Shown here piece by piece: positions 1 to 6,437 of a stretch of 11,647 nucleotides of DNA. The notes below the pieces were generated by a model, which saw only the letters and a list, made by a program, of their open reading frames with translations, made no database searches and had not been told where the DNA came from. The position numbers and the translations under genes were made by a program. The DNA is from Bacillota bacterium (GTDB lineage Bacteria; Bacillota; Limnochordia; Limnochordales; ZCTH02-B6): NCBI GenBank assembly GCA_003387805.1, contig QGSR01000031.1, forward strand, positions 1 through 11,647, read 5' to 3'. Positions within the stretch are counted from its first letter, which is position 1; every line of letters starts with the position of its first letter.

Positions 1-32
1 GGACCCTGCCCGCCCCCGCTTCCGCCGGTGGG

Positions 33-69
33 ATTGTCTTGAACCCAAATATCTTGAATTCAAGACAAT
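33..69. promoter_or_regulatory. operator-like inverted/direct repeat cluster
   Basis: An 11-nt arm, ATTGTCTTGAA (33-43), is repeated perfectly inverted as TTCAAGACAAT (59-69). Within it, TCTTGAATTCAAGA (52-65) is a perfect 14-bp palindrome, and a further TCTTGAA half-site lies at 37-43, 15 bp from its direct copy at 52-58. This AT-rich patch stands out in very GC-rich surroundings. It sits immediately downstream of the leftward -10 box at 73-78, the usual place for a repressor operator. I do not recognise the regulator family from the motif. Confidence 0.6.
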
Positions 70-72
70 GTC

Positions 73-101
73 ATTATAGCGGACCCGCCGGGGAAATGCA
101 A
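73..101 (-). promoter_or_regulatory. sigma-A-type promoter reading leftward
   Basis: On the minus strand a consensus TATAAT (-10, 78 to 73) lies exactly 17 nt after TTGCAT (-35, 101 to 96). The -35 matches consensus only in its TTG. Transcription would start near position 66, inside the palindrome at 33-69, and read out of the window to the left. The promoter therefore serves a gene beyond the left edge, separate from the ugp operon that ends at 267. Confidence 0.55.
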
Positions 102-174
102 CCCCCGCGACGGCCGGACGGCGGCACGGAGAAGAAAAAGTCCTGCGGGCCGGCTTCCGCCGCGCGGTCACGAC

Positions 175-205
175 AAAACGCCGCGGCCCGGCGCCGGCGC
201 CGCGG
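175..205 (-). terminator. probable intrinsic terminator after ugpQ
   Basis: On the minus strand, 60 nt past the ugpQ stop codon, a perfect 7-bp stem CCGCGGC/GCCGCGG (205-199 with 187-181) closes an 11-nt GC-rich loop. It is followed by CG and then TTTT (178-175). The T-run is short, and the whole neighbourhood is rich in GC palindromes, so this is likely rather than certain. It would close the ugpB-A-E-Q transcript before the separate leftward promoter at 73-101. A second T-rich run (TTTTTCTTCT) on the same strand at about 131-141 may help. Confidence 0.45.
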
Positions 206-266
206 TCACGCCGCAGCACCGGAGCCAGGCCGCGGCGCCGCCGTCACGTCCTGCCGCAGCGAAACC

Positions 267-977
267 TCAGCGGTTCAGCCACTGGATGAGCTTGTCCGGG
301 GTGTTGGTGATAATTCCGTCCACGCCCAGGGCGGCGAGGCGTTCCCACGCCCGGGGGTCGTCGGCGGTCCACACGTTGACGGTGCGGCCTTCGGCCCGGG
401 CTTTGGCCATAAACTCCTCGTCCACCACGGGCCACTGGGGATGCATGATCGTGCCCGGCAGCGAGGCGAAGGAGGTGGGGTAGTGGGAGAACAGCGCGGC
501 GATGGCCAGGCGCGGCTCCAGCGATTGCACGCGCAGCAGGGAGAGGTGCTCGAAGGACGAGATGATCAGGTCTTCCACCGGAAAACCGGTGTCCTCCACC
601 AGTTTCACCAGCGCCTCCTCGATGCCCGGATACCGCACGGGCATCACTTTCAGCTCCACGTTGAGGAGCGCTTTGCCGCGGACCAGCTCGAACACTTCGG
701 CCAGCGTCGGGATGCGCTGGCCCCGAAAGCGCTCGTCGAACCAGGCGCCCGCATCCACCCGCCGCAGCTCCGCCAGCGTGTACTGGGCCACCAGCCCCGA
801 GCCGTCGGTGGTCCGCTCCAGCGTGGGGTCGTGGATGACCACCAAATGCCCGTCCCGGCTCATCTGCACGTCCAGCTCGATGCCGTCGGCGCCCATCTCC
901 AGCGCCATCTCGAAGGCGGCCATGGTGTTTTCCGGCGCGTAGGCCGACGCGCCGCGGTGGGCGTACACCTTCGTCAT
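267..977 (-). CDS. ugpQ: glycerophosphodiester phosphodiesterase (cytoplasmic UgpQ type)
   Basis: A GDPD-family enzyme of 236 aa that hydrolyses glycerophosphodiesters, the deacylated phospholipid head groups, to G3P plus an alcohol. The protein starts MTKVYAHRGAS and shows the whole active-site signature. HRG is at 7-9, PENT at 15-18, the metal ligands E34 and D36 lie in GIELDVQ, and H49 in the HD pair is the second catalytic histidine; a further acidic segment LNVELKV follows. It has no signal peptide, and its length is close to E. coli UgpQ (about 247 aa), so it should act in the cytoplasm on diesters brought in by the Ugp transporter. It begins 17 nt after the ugpE stop codon, with a GGGAG ribosome binding site about 10 nt before the ATG, and is the last gene of the operon. 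The family call is firm; substrate preference is inferred. Confidence 0.92.
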   Translation of the reverse strand: MTKVYAHRGASAYAPENTMAAFEMALEMGADGIELDVQMSRDGHLVVIHDPTLERTTDGSGLVAQYTLAELRRVDAGAWFDERFRGQRIPTLAEVFELVRGKALLNVELKVMPVRYPGIEEALVKLVEDTGFPVEDLIISSFEHLSLLRVQSLEPRLAIAALFSHYPTSFASLPGTIMHPQWPVVDEEFMAKARAEGRTVNVWTADDPRAWERLAALGVDGIITNTPDKLIQWLNR

Positions 978-994
978 CTGCCATCAGCTCCCGC

Positions 995-1915
995 TTACTT
1001 TTCGCTGTCCATGAGCGCCTTCACGAAGTAGCGCTGCATGACGATGATGACCACCACCGGCGGCAGCAGCGCCATGATGGCCGCGGCCATGACCAGGTGC
1101 CACTCGGGCAGCTGGGTGCCCGAGGGAATGAGCCGCTGAATGCCGATGACCACCACCTGCATGTTGCGGGACGTGGTCATCATCAGCGGCCACAGGTACT
1201 GCTTCCAGCCGTAGACGAAGTGCACCACGAACAGGGCCGCCAAGTTTTGCCACGACAGCGGCAGCAAAATGGACCACAGAAACCGCAGGGGGCTGGCGCC
1301 GTCCAGCTGCGCGGCCTCGGCCAGCTCCTTCGGCACGGTCATGAAAAACTGCCGCAGCAAAAACGTGGCCGTGGCCGACGCGATGAGGGGAATGATGAGC
1401 CCCGTGTACGAGTCGATCCAGCCCAGGTCGCTGATGACTTCGTACGTCGGCACCATGCGCACTTCCACCGGCAGCATCAGCGTGACGAAGATCATCCAGA
1501 AGATCAGCTGCCGGAAGGGGAAGCGGAAGTACACGATGGCGAAGGCGGAGAGCACCGAAATGATGATTTTGCCGAACGTAATTCCCAAGGAGACCAGGGT
1601 GCTGTTGAGCAGCAGCCGCCCCATGTTGGTGCGTTCCCACGCCTCGGCGTAGTTGTTCAGAATCTCGCCGCCGGGCAGCAGCTTGGGCGGGCGCGCCGTC
1701 GCGTCGGCCATGGTATGGCTGGAGACGACGAAGGCGTAGTACAGCGGAAACGCCACCACGGCGATGGTCAAAAGGAGCAGCAGGTGCGTCACGATTTTGT
1801 TGCGGCGATCCGTCGCGCTCATGCCGGCCCAGCGGCCCGTGCCGGCCCGGACGGCGGCCGCCTTCGCGCCGGCGCCGACGGGCGTTCCGGCCTCCGCACG
1901 CGTCGTCATGCTCAT
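995..1915 (-). CDS. ugpE: ABC transporter permease, glycerol-3-phosphate type (UgpE)
   Basis: Inner-membrane permease of the carbohydrate-uptake-1 / MalG family, 306 aa, pairing with the UgpA-like subunit. The hydrophobic segments expected for six helices are visible, from LLLLLTIAVVAFPLYYAFVV near residue 45 to a C-terminal stretch MAAAIMALLPPVVVIIVMQRYF. The cytoplasmic EAA loop that docks on the ATPase reads EAAQLDGAS, then ILLPLSWQN. The first 33 or so residues are an Ala/Gly-rich extension with no obvious role; Met33 (MSATDRR) would be a more typical start. The upstream ATG is kept because it overlaps the ugpA stop codon as ATGA, a classic translational-coupling arrangement. Assignment to G3P or diesters rests on ugpB and ugpQ in the same operon, since permeases of this family look alike whatever the sugar. 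Confidence 0.88.
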   Translation of the reverse strand: MSMTTRAEAGTPVGAGAKAAAVRAGTGRWAGMSATDRRNKIVTHLLLLLTIAVVAFPLYYAFVVSSHTMADATARPPKLLPGGEILNNYAEAWERTNMGRLLLNSTLVSLGITFGKIIISVLSAFAIVYFRFPFRQLIFWMIFVTLMLPVEVRMVPTYEVISDLGWIDSYTGLIIPLIASATATFLLRQFFMTVPKELAEAAQLDGASPLRFLWSILLPLSWQNLAALFVVHFVYGWKQYLWPLMMTTSRNMQVVVIGIQRLIPSGTQLPEWHLVMAAAIMALLPPVVVIIVMQRYFVKALMDSEK

Positions 1916-2796
1916 TCGTAGCTCACCCGTCTCTCAATGAAGCGGAACTGGACGAACGTCAGCAAAATGGCGATGGCCATCAGCACCAGCGACTGCGCGG
2001 CGGAGCTGCCCAGGTTGAACGCGACGAAGCCGTCCTGGTACGCCTTGTACACCAAAATCTGCGTCGCGTCGCCCGGCCCGCCCCGGGTCACCGAGTGGAT
2101 GACGCCGAACGTTTCAAACAGCGAATACGTCAGGTTCATCACGGCCAGGAAAAACGTCACCGGGGACAAGACGGGGAAAGTAATCGACCAAAACCGCCGG
2201 AACGACGAGGCGCCGTCCACGCTGGCCGCTTCCAGCAGACTTTCGGGCACCAGCTGCAGGCCGGCGATGAAAAACGCGATGTTGTAGCCGAGCTGGGCCC
2301 AGGTGGCGGAAATAATCACCAGCAGCATGGCCACCGTCGGGCTGTTGAGCCAGTTGACGGTGATGCCGTACGGCGCCAGGGAGTAAGGGATCAGGCCGTA
2401 CGTCGGGTGGAACAAGAACATCCATATAATACCCGCCACCGGCGGCGCCACGCCGTAGGGCCAGAGCAGCGCCGTGCGGTAAAATCCCAGGCCTTTGATT
2501 TTCTGGTTGGCCAACACCGCAATGGCCAGCGACAGCGCCAGCCCCAGCAGCGTCACGCCGATGCTGAAAATGACCGTGTTGACGATGACTTTGTGATACT
2601 GCGGCGACGTGAACAGCTGCTGGAAGTTGCGCCAGCCCACGTAAATGAGCCGCAGGCCGAACGGGTCGGTGCGGTAAAACGACAAGTAAAGAGACCGGAA
2701 GGCCGGCCAGAAAAAGAAGACCGCCGTGATGACCACCTGGGGCAGCACCAGCAAGTAGGGCAGCCAGCGGTTTCTGAATACACCACGTTCAGGCAT
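1912..2796 (-). CDS. ugpA: ABC transporter permease, glycerol-3-phosphate type (UgpA)
   Basis: MalF/UgpA-type permease of 294 aa from the chosen start. The first membrane segment is WLPYLLVLPQVVITAVFFFWPAF near the N-terminus. The ATPase-contacting EAA loop reads EAASVDGASSFRRFW, then ITFPVLSPVT, and a last helix precedes the basic C-terminus FIERRVSYE. The start at 2796 (MPERGVF) is preferred over an in-frame ATG at 2838, because GAGGAG lies 10 nt upstream of 2796 and the extra 14 residues (MAAAPVFFPRSEAS) are unlike the family. The gene follows ugpB by 97 nt and overlaps ugpE by 4 nt. No nucleotide-binding subunit is encoded in the window, so this pair probably shares an ATPase encoded elsewhere, as many Bacillota sugar importers do with MsmX/MsmK-type ATPases. 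Confidence 0.88.
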   Translation of the reverse strand: MPERGVFRNRWLPYLLVLPQVVITAVFFFWPAFRSLYLSFYRTDPFGLRLIYVGWRNFQQLFTSPQYHKVIVNTVIFSIGVTLLGLALSLAIAVLANQKIKGLGFYRTALLWPYGVAPPVAGIIWMFLFHPTYGLIPYSLAPYGITVNWLNSPTVAMLLVIISATWAQLGYNIAFFIAGLQLVPESLLEAASVDGASSFRRFWSITFPVLSPVTFFLAVMNLTYSLFETFGVIHSVTRGGPGDATQILVYKAYQDGFVAFNLGSSAAQSLVLMAIAILLTFVQFRFIERRVSYE

Positions 2797-2871
2797 GGAA
2801 GCTTCGCTCCTCGGGAAAAAGACCGGAGCGGCAGCCATGGCGGCGCCGCCCCGGCGCCGGATACGAGCGCG

Positions 2872-2891
2872 CGCGCGGCGCGAGCCGCGCG
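2872..2891 (-). other. stable hairpin between ugpB and ugpA
   Basis: Two nucleotides after the ugpB stop codon, a perfect 8-bp GC stem (CGCGCGGC/GCCGCGCG) closes a 4-nt loop. No T-run follows, so it does not look like a full terminator. Such hairpins between binding-protein and permease genes are known, for example after malE, to stabilise the upstream mRNA end and give an excess of binding protein over permease. That role is inferred here. The remaining 70 nt or so before ugpA hold only the ribosome binding site and GC-rich sequence. Confidence 0.45.
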
Positions 2892-2893
2892 GC

Positions 2894-4219
2894 TTACTCG
2901 TAAATCATCTGGTACTCACGCAGCGTCTGGTTGGCCTGCTGGACGGCTTGGTTCAGGCCCTGCTCGGGCGAGACCAGGCCGGCGAAAATGTTCTCCAGCT
3001 GGCTTTCGATGATGTCCCGCACCTGCACGAAGGTGCCCAGCCGCACGCCGCGGGTGTTGGCCCGCGGTTCCGCGTGGGTCAGCTGCAGCAGGGCCGTCTT
3101 CTGCTCCGGATGCTCGTCGAAGTAGCCCTCGGCCTCCAGCTGCTCCATGGCCGTCACGGTGATGGGCACATAGCCCGTGTTCTTGTGCCACCAGACCTGG
3201 TTCTCCGTCTGGGCCAGGAACTTGAAGAACTCGGCGATGCCGCGGTTGCCCGCATCGTCGTGGCCCCGCATGGCCCACAGCGTCGCGCCGCCGATGATGG
3301 TGTTCACCTTCTCATAGGGCTCGCCCCAGTGCGGCAGCATGGCCGTGCCCCAGTCGAAGTTGGCCGTGTTGCGGAAGCCCGCGATGCCCGCGGACGACTC
3401 CATGAAGATGGCCACGTCGCCGTTGGAGAACATGGGCGAAGCGCCGGAGCCGCGGCCGCCGTACTGGTAAATGCCTTCCTTGTGCCACTCGGCCAGCTTG
3501 CTGACCTGCATCAGGCCGAACTCGCCGTTGATGAGCAGCTCCACGCCCAGGCCGTCAAAGCCGTTGGACAGCGTGGCGAAGGGCTGGTCATGCCAGGCGT
3601 GCATGTTCTCCAGCATAATCCAGGACGGCCAGTTGCTGGAGAAGCAGTAGCGGGTCACGCCGGCTTCCAGGATGGCCCGGCAGACCTGCTCCAGCTCCTG
3701 CCACGTGGTGGGCGGCTTCTCGGGATCCAGGCCCGCCGCGCGGAACGCGTCCTTGTTGTAGTACATAATGGGCGACGAAGAGTTGAACGGCATGGAGTAG
3801 AGGTTGCCCTGGAACTCGTAGTAGCCGCGCACGGGGCCGATGAAGGCGTCCCAGTCGATGTCGATGCCGTAGTCCGCCATCAGCTGGTAGACCGGATAGA
3901 TAACGCCCGAGTCCAGCATCTGCCGGGTGCCCACTTCGTACACCTGGACGATGTGGGGCGGGTTGCCGGCGCGGGTGGCGGCCACGGCGGCGACCATCGT
4001 TTCCTCGTAGCTGCCGCGGTAGACGGCCTCCACGAAGAACTCGTCCTGGCTCTCGTTGAACGTGTCAACCAAGTACTGGACGGCTTCGCCCAAGGCGCCG
4101 CTCATCGCGTGCCAGAAGACGATGGTGGTGCGCTGCGCCATGACGCCGGGCGCCATTAGAGCGAGCAGAAGGACCAACGTGAGCAAACCGTGGAGAAAGC
4201 GCTTGGAATGACCACTCAT
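2894..4219 (-). CDS. ugpB: glycerol-3-phosphate ABC transporter substrate-binding protein
   Basis: Extracytoplasmic binding protein of 441 aa, close to E. coli UgpB (438 aa). It captures G3P or glycerophosphodiesters and delivers them to UgpA/UgpE. A signal peptide is clear: the basic start SKRFLHG, the hydrophobic core LLTLVLLLALM, then VMA with probable cleavage after Ala28. The mature protein begins with TTIVFWHAMSGALGEAV, very like the UgpB N-terminus. A C-terminal block with NTRGVRLG and VRDIIESQLE also matches the UgpB pattern I remember. There is no lipobox cysteine at the cleavage site, unlike most binding proteins of single-membrane Bacillota. The start has a strong GGAGGG site 9 nt upstream. 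This is the first gene of ugpBAEQ, about 100 nt downstream of a conditional terminator that probably makes the operon dependent on G3P. Confidence 0.92.
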   Translation of the reverse strand: MSGHSKRFLHGLLTLVLLLALMAPGVMAQRTTIVFWHAMSGALGEAVQYLVDTFNESQDEFFVEAVYRGSYEETMVAAVAATRAGNPPHIVQVYEVGTRQMLDSGVIYPVYQLMADYGIDIDWDAFIGPVRGYYEFQGNLYSMPFNSSSPIMYYNKDAFRAAGLDPEKPPTTWQELEQVCRAILEAGVTRYCFSSNWPSWIMLENMHAWHDQPFATLSNGFDGLGVELLINGEFGLMQVSKLAEWHKEGIYQYGGRGSGASPMFSNGDVAIFMESSAGIAGFRNTANFDWGTAMLPHWGEPYEKVNTIIGGATLWAMRGHDDAGNRGIAEFFKFLAQTENQVWWHKNTGYVPITVTAMEQLEAEGYFDEHPEQKTALLQLTHAEPRANTRGVRLGTFVQVRDIIESQLENIFAGLVSPEQGLNQAVQQANQTLREYQMIYE

Positions 4220-4315
4220 AAGCTTTATCCCTCCGTACGTGTTTTCCCTACGCCGTCACACCCGACTGCCGCGCGTCCCCTGTACGAAGTCCCCCCTTTG
4301 CCGGGCGGAATGCAT

Positions 4316-4389
4316 ACAAAGAAGTCCCATTCGCACACTCGTTCTGCCCCTTTCGCCCTTCGACGGTCCGAGTGCTGGAATGGGACTTC
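4316..4389 (-). terminator. conditional terminator in ugpB leader
   Basis: On the minus strand GAAGTCCCATTC (4389-4378) and GAATGGGACTTC (4332-4321) form a perfect 12-bp stem. Inside the 45-nt loop CGAGTG/CACTCG adds six more pairs, so the structure is long. It is followed by TTTGT, a modest T-tract. It lies about 100 nt before the ugpB start codon, so it would stop transcription ahead of the whole ugpBAEQ operon. Its 5' arm is shared with the alternative hairpin at 4382-4407. Confidence 0.7.
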
Positions 4390-4407
4390 TCCGGTGCTCT
4401 CCGTCCC
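4382..4407 (-). promoter_or_regulatory. putative GlpP-responsive antiterminator element, ugpB leader
   Basis: On the minus strand GGGAC (4407-4403) can pair with GTCCC (4386-4382) around a 16-nt loop reading GGAGAG, CACC, GGAGAA. GTCCC is also part of the 5' arm of the terminator at 4316-4389, so the two hairpins exclude each other. The same 26-nt element, differing only in the four loop-centre bases, recurs in the dehydrogenase leader at 6261-6286. In Bacillus subtilis GlpP with bound G3P prevents termination in glp leaders (known); that this element is its binding site here is inferred from the nearby glpP gene. Confidence 0.65.
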
Positions 4408-4439
4408 GTGTCATGGTGGTGTCAAACTTGCGCACAAAA

Positions 4440-4468
4440 AACATACGCTGCCGACCGCGAAAGTCCTT
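4440..4468 (-). promoter_or_regulatory. candidate promoter of ugpBAEQ
   Basis: Minus strand: AAGGAC (4468-4463), a 17-nt spacer beginning TTTCGCG, then TATGTT (4445-4440). The -10 is acceptable, but the -35 is far from TTGACA. It is listed because the dehydrogenase leader carries AAGGAT, 17 nt and TATCAT in the corresponding place. Transcription would begin about 25 nt before the antiterminator element. The rest of 4220-4527, about 300 nt without a gene, is filled by this box, the two alternative hairpins and the ugpB ribosome binding site. A TTTGACA at about 4427-4421 has no matching -10. Confidence 0.35.
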
Positions 4469-4527
4469 CCCCGGGCTCCGGCAAAAGTCGGCCCGGCCGC
4501 CCGGCGCCGGCGCGAAACGCCCGCCGG

Positions 4528-6144
4528 TCAGTCCGGCGTCCCGGGCATCAGCGCCACGGCCTGCTCGTAGGCGGCCAGGTCGGCGGCCACTTCCTCGTCG
4601 GTGCGCTGGAGATACCGGCCCAGCCGCCGGGCCACTTCCGGCGCGACCTGGAGCGCCATGCCGGGGCGCAGGCCCATGGAGCTGCGCCGCAGCAAAAAGT
4701 CGGCCGTCGTGTACGTCCACTCCCGCCGGACGCTGAACGCGAGCTGCGCCCAGATGTCGGGCTCGCCCTCCCGGACGGGCCGGGCCAGCTCCGGCTCCTG
4801 CACGGCCAGGTCGAGCACTTCCGACGCCACGGTGCCGTAGAGGTCCACCAAGTTGTTGACGGTTTCCCGGGCGAACCCGTGCGCGCCGTAGCGGCCGGCC
4901 AGCTCCTCCTTGAACCGGTCCATGTCCGGATGCATGCCGCCGGGGAACAGGGCCTCCCGGGTGGTGCACGGCTTCACCTGCGCCTTGAGGAACCGCACCG
5001 CCTTGTCCACCGTCTCCTCGGCCACCGCGCGCATGTTGGTGATTTTGCCGCCCAGCACCGAGAAATAGCCGGGGTAGCCTTCGTCCTCGTGGTGCTTGAC
5101 GCGGTGCTTGCGCGACACCTGGCCTTCGTGGCGGGCCCGGGGATCCCGCACCAGGGGCCGCACGCCGGCGGTGGAGAAGTGGACGCGCCCCACGTCGGCG
5201 CCGGGGAAGACCCGCTTCGTTTCCCGGATCAAATACTCGAATTCTTCCCGCTCGGCCCGGACCCGGTCCAGGTCGCCGCTGAAGTCGGTGTCGGTGGTGC
5301 CGATGTAGGTGTAGTCGCCCCACGGAATGGCGAAAAACAGGCGGCCGTCGCTTTCGGCCAGCATGACCACCGCGTGCCGGCTCAGCTTGGGCACCAGCAG
5401 GTGGATGCCTTTCGTGCGCCGCAGCTCGGGTTGCGCGGCGCCCACCAGGCGGTCGTTGACCTCGTCGGCCCACGGCCCCGTGGCGTTGATGACGCTCTTG
5501 GCCCGCACTTCGTACGTGCGGGCCGTCAGCTCGTCCCGGGCCGTGACCAGGTACAGATCGCCCGTGCGCTGCAGCTTTTCGGCCCGGGCGTGGTTGACGA
5601 TGACCGCGCCGTGGGCCGCGGCCTGCAGGGCCGCCTCCAGGCAGAGGCGCTCGGGCATGGGCACGTGGCCGTCGTAGTAGACGAAGGCGCCCCGCAGTCC
5701 TTCGGTGGTCAGCAGCGGCTCCGCGGCCGCGGCCTCCTCCCGGTTCAAGAACCGGTGGCGGGGCAGCGACTTGTCCCAGGAAAGCAAGTCGTACAGCCAC
5801 ATGCCGACCCGCAGCTTGGGCACGCCGACCCGGCTGTTCTTGTACACGGGGGTGAAAAAGGCCAGCGGGTGGACCAGGTGCGGCGCGGTGCGCAGCAAAA
5901 TTTCCCGCTCCCGCAGCCCTTCGCGCACGAGCCCGAAGTCGAACAGCTCCAGGTAGCGCAAGCCGCCGTGGATGAGGCGGGTGGAGCGGGATACGGTGCC
6001 GTAGCCGAAATCTTCCTTCTCGAGAAGGGCCACTTTCAGGCCCCGCAGGGCCGCGTCGCGGGCCACCGCGGTGCCGTTGCTGCCCCCGCCGATGACCAGC
6101 ATGTCAAACTGTTGGGCAAAGGCCGCACTCAAGTCTCTTGGCAT
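4528..6144 (-). CDS. glpD: FAD-dependent glycerol-3-phosphate dehydrogenase (GlpD/GlpA family)
   Basis: Oxidises sn-glycerol-3-phosphate to dihydroxyacetone phosphate at the inner face of the membrane, passing electrons through FAD to the quinone pool (aerobic GlpD) or to partner subunits (GlpA). The protein has 538 aa. The FAD dinucleotide fold FDMLVIGGGSNGTAVARDAA is at about 13-32. The family signature STRLIHGGLRYLE follows, then GDYTYIGTTDTDF and the C-terminal flavin-contact segment GGKITNMRAVAEETVD, with a C-terminal helical domain containing LRRSSMGL. No glpB or glpC genes follow, so the single-subunit GlpD type is favoured. AAGGAG lies 9 nt before the ATG. The gene has its own conditional-terminator leader upstream (6208-6286) and is followed by the ugpB leader, so it probably forms a separate G3P-responsive unit. 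Confidence 0.93.
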   Translation of the reverse strand: MPRDLSAAFAQQFDMLVIGGGSNGTAVARDAALRGLKVALLEKEDFGYGTVSRSTRLIHGGLRYLELFDFGLVREGLREREILLRTAPHLVHPLAFFTPVYKNSRVGVPKLRVGMWLYDLLSWDKSLPRHRFLNREEAAAAEPLLTTEGLRGAFVYYDGHVPMPERLCLEAALQAAAHGAVIVNHARAEKLQRTGDLYLVTARDELTARTYEVRAKSVINATGPWADEVNDRLVGAAQPELRRTKGIHLLVPKLSRHAVVMLAESDGRLFFAIPWGDYTYIGTTDTDFSGDLDRVRAEREEFEYLIRETKRVFPGADVGRVHFSTAGVRPLVRDPRARHEGQVSRKHRVKHHEDEGYPGYFSVLGGKITNMRAVAEETVDKAVRFLKAQVKPCTTREALFPGGMHPDMDRFKEELAGRYGAHGFARETVNNLVDLYGTVASEVLDLAVQEPELARPVREGEPDIWAQLAFSVRREWTYTTADFLLRRSSMGLRPGMALQVAPEVARRLGRYLQRTDEEVAADLAAYEQAVALMPGTPD

Positions 6145-6207
6145 CGTCTGCGTCTCCTTCCCTCATCAGCGGCCGCCGCCGGCCGCAGCGGGCTCAGGCC
6201 GGCGGGG

Positions 6208-6267
6208 AAAACGAAAAAGCCCCATCCGGACACACGGCGGCCGCCGCCGCAGTCTCGAATGGGACTT
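6208..6267 (-). terminator. conditional terminator in glpD leader
   Basis: Minus strand: AAGTCCCATTC (6267-6257) pairs over all 11 positions, two of them G-T wobbles, with GGATGGGGCTT (6227-6217). The loop contains a further GGCGGC/GCCGCC hairpin. The stem runs straight into TTTTTCGTTTT, a convincing T-tract, about 65 nt before the glpD start codon. The 5' arm is shared with the competing hairpin at 6261-6286. The 3' arm has drifted from the ugpB version (wobble pairs), but the pairing is kept, which argues that the structure is under selection. Confidence 0.8.
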
Positions 6268-6286
6268 CTCCATATCTCTCCGTCCC
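6261..6286 (-). promoter_or_regulatory. putative GlpP-responsive antiterminator element, glpD leader
   Basis: Minus strand: GGGAC (6286-6282), a 16-nt loop of GGAGAG, ATAT, GGAGAA, then GTCCC (6265-6261). Apart from the ATAT centre the 26 nt are identical to the element in the ugpB leader, and identity continues into the following ATTC. The hairpin uses the 5' arm of the downstream terminator, the standard antiterminator arrangement. With only five pairs it would be weak alone, so a protein, presumably G3P-bound GlpP, would be needed to hold it. Confidence 0.68.
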
Positions 6287-6313
6287 AGTCAATATCGCTG
6301 TGTTGCCATGTGT

Positions 6314-6342
6314 ATGATACGAGGCCGGGGCGCGAAATCCTT
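6314..6342 (-). promoter_or_regulatory. candidate promoter of glpD
   Basis: Minus strand: AAGGAT (6342-6337), a 17-nt spacer beginning TTCGCG, then TATCAT (6319-6314). It resembles the box before the ugpB leader in both hexamers and in spacing. Transcription would begin about 20 nt before the antiterminator element. The rest of 6145-6437 holds the leader structures and a GGGTCCGG/CCGGACCC stem at 6373-6401, downstream of the HAD gene, with no T-run. Confidence 0.4.
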
Positions 6343-6437
6343 GCGCGCCGGGCGGCTCATTTCGCCCCGGCCGGGTCCGGAGGCGAGCTGCCGCCGGACC
6401 CGCCGCCGAGCCCGGCCGCGGCCCGGAGCCCGCCTCT

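Noticed and set aside
166..248. GTCACG occurring three times at an exact 38-bp spacing (167, 205, 243)
   Set aside because: Only the hexamer and parts of a GC-rich GGCGCCGC stretch before it are shared; the rest of each 38-nt unit differs, so it is neither a tandem repeat nor a CRISPR array.
2797..2838. An upstream in-frame ATG extending UgpA by 14 residues
   Set aside because: The internal ATG at 2796 has GAGGAG at good spacing, and the extension contains no membrane or family sequence.
2795..4159. A 454-codon plus-strand open frame over ugpB
   Set aside because: Antisense shadow of the binding-protein gene, with no family motif and no ribosome binding site tied to a plausible start.
4421..4427. 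TTTGACA on the minus strand upstream of ugpB, as a -35 box
   Set aside because: At 16-18 nt spacing the -10 position would fall in GGAGAG, inside the antiterminator element, which has no TATAAT likeness and would remove the leader's 5' half.
6373..6401. GGGTCCGG/CCGGACCC 8-bp stem after the phosphatase gene, as a terminator
   Set aside because: There is no T-run on either strand after the stem; in sequence this rich in GC such stems are common.
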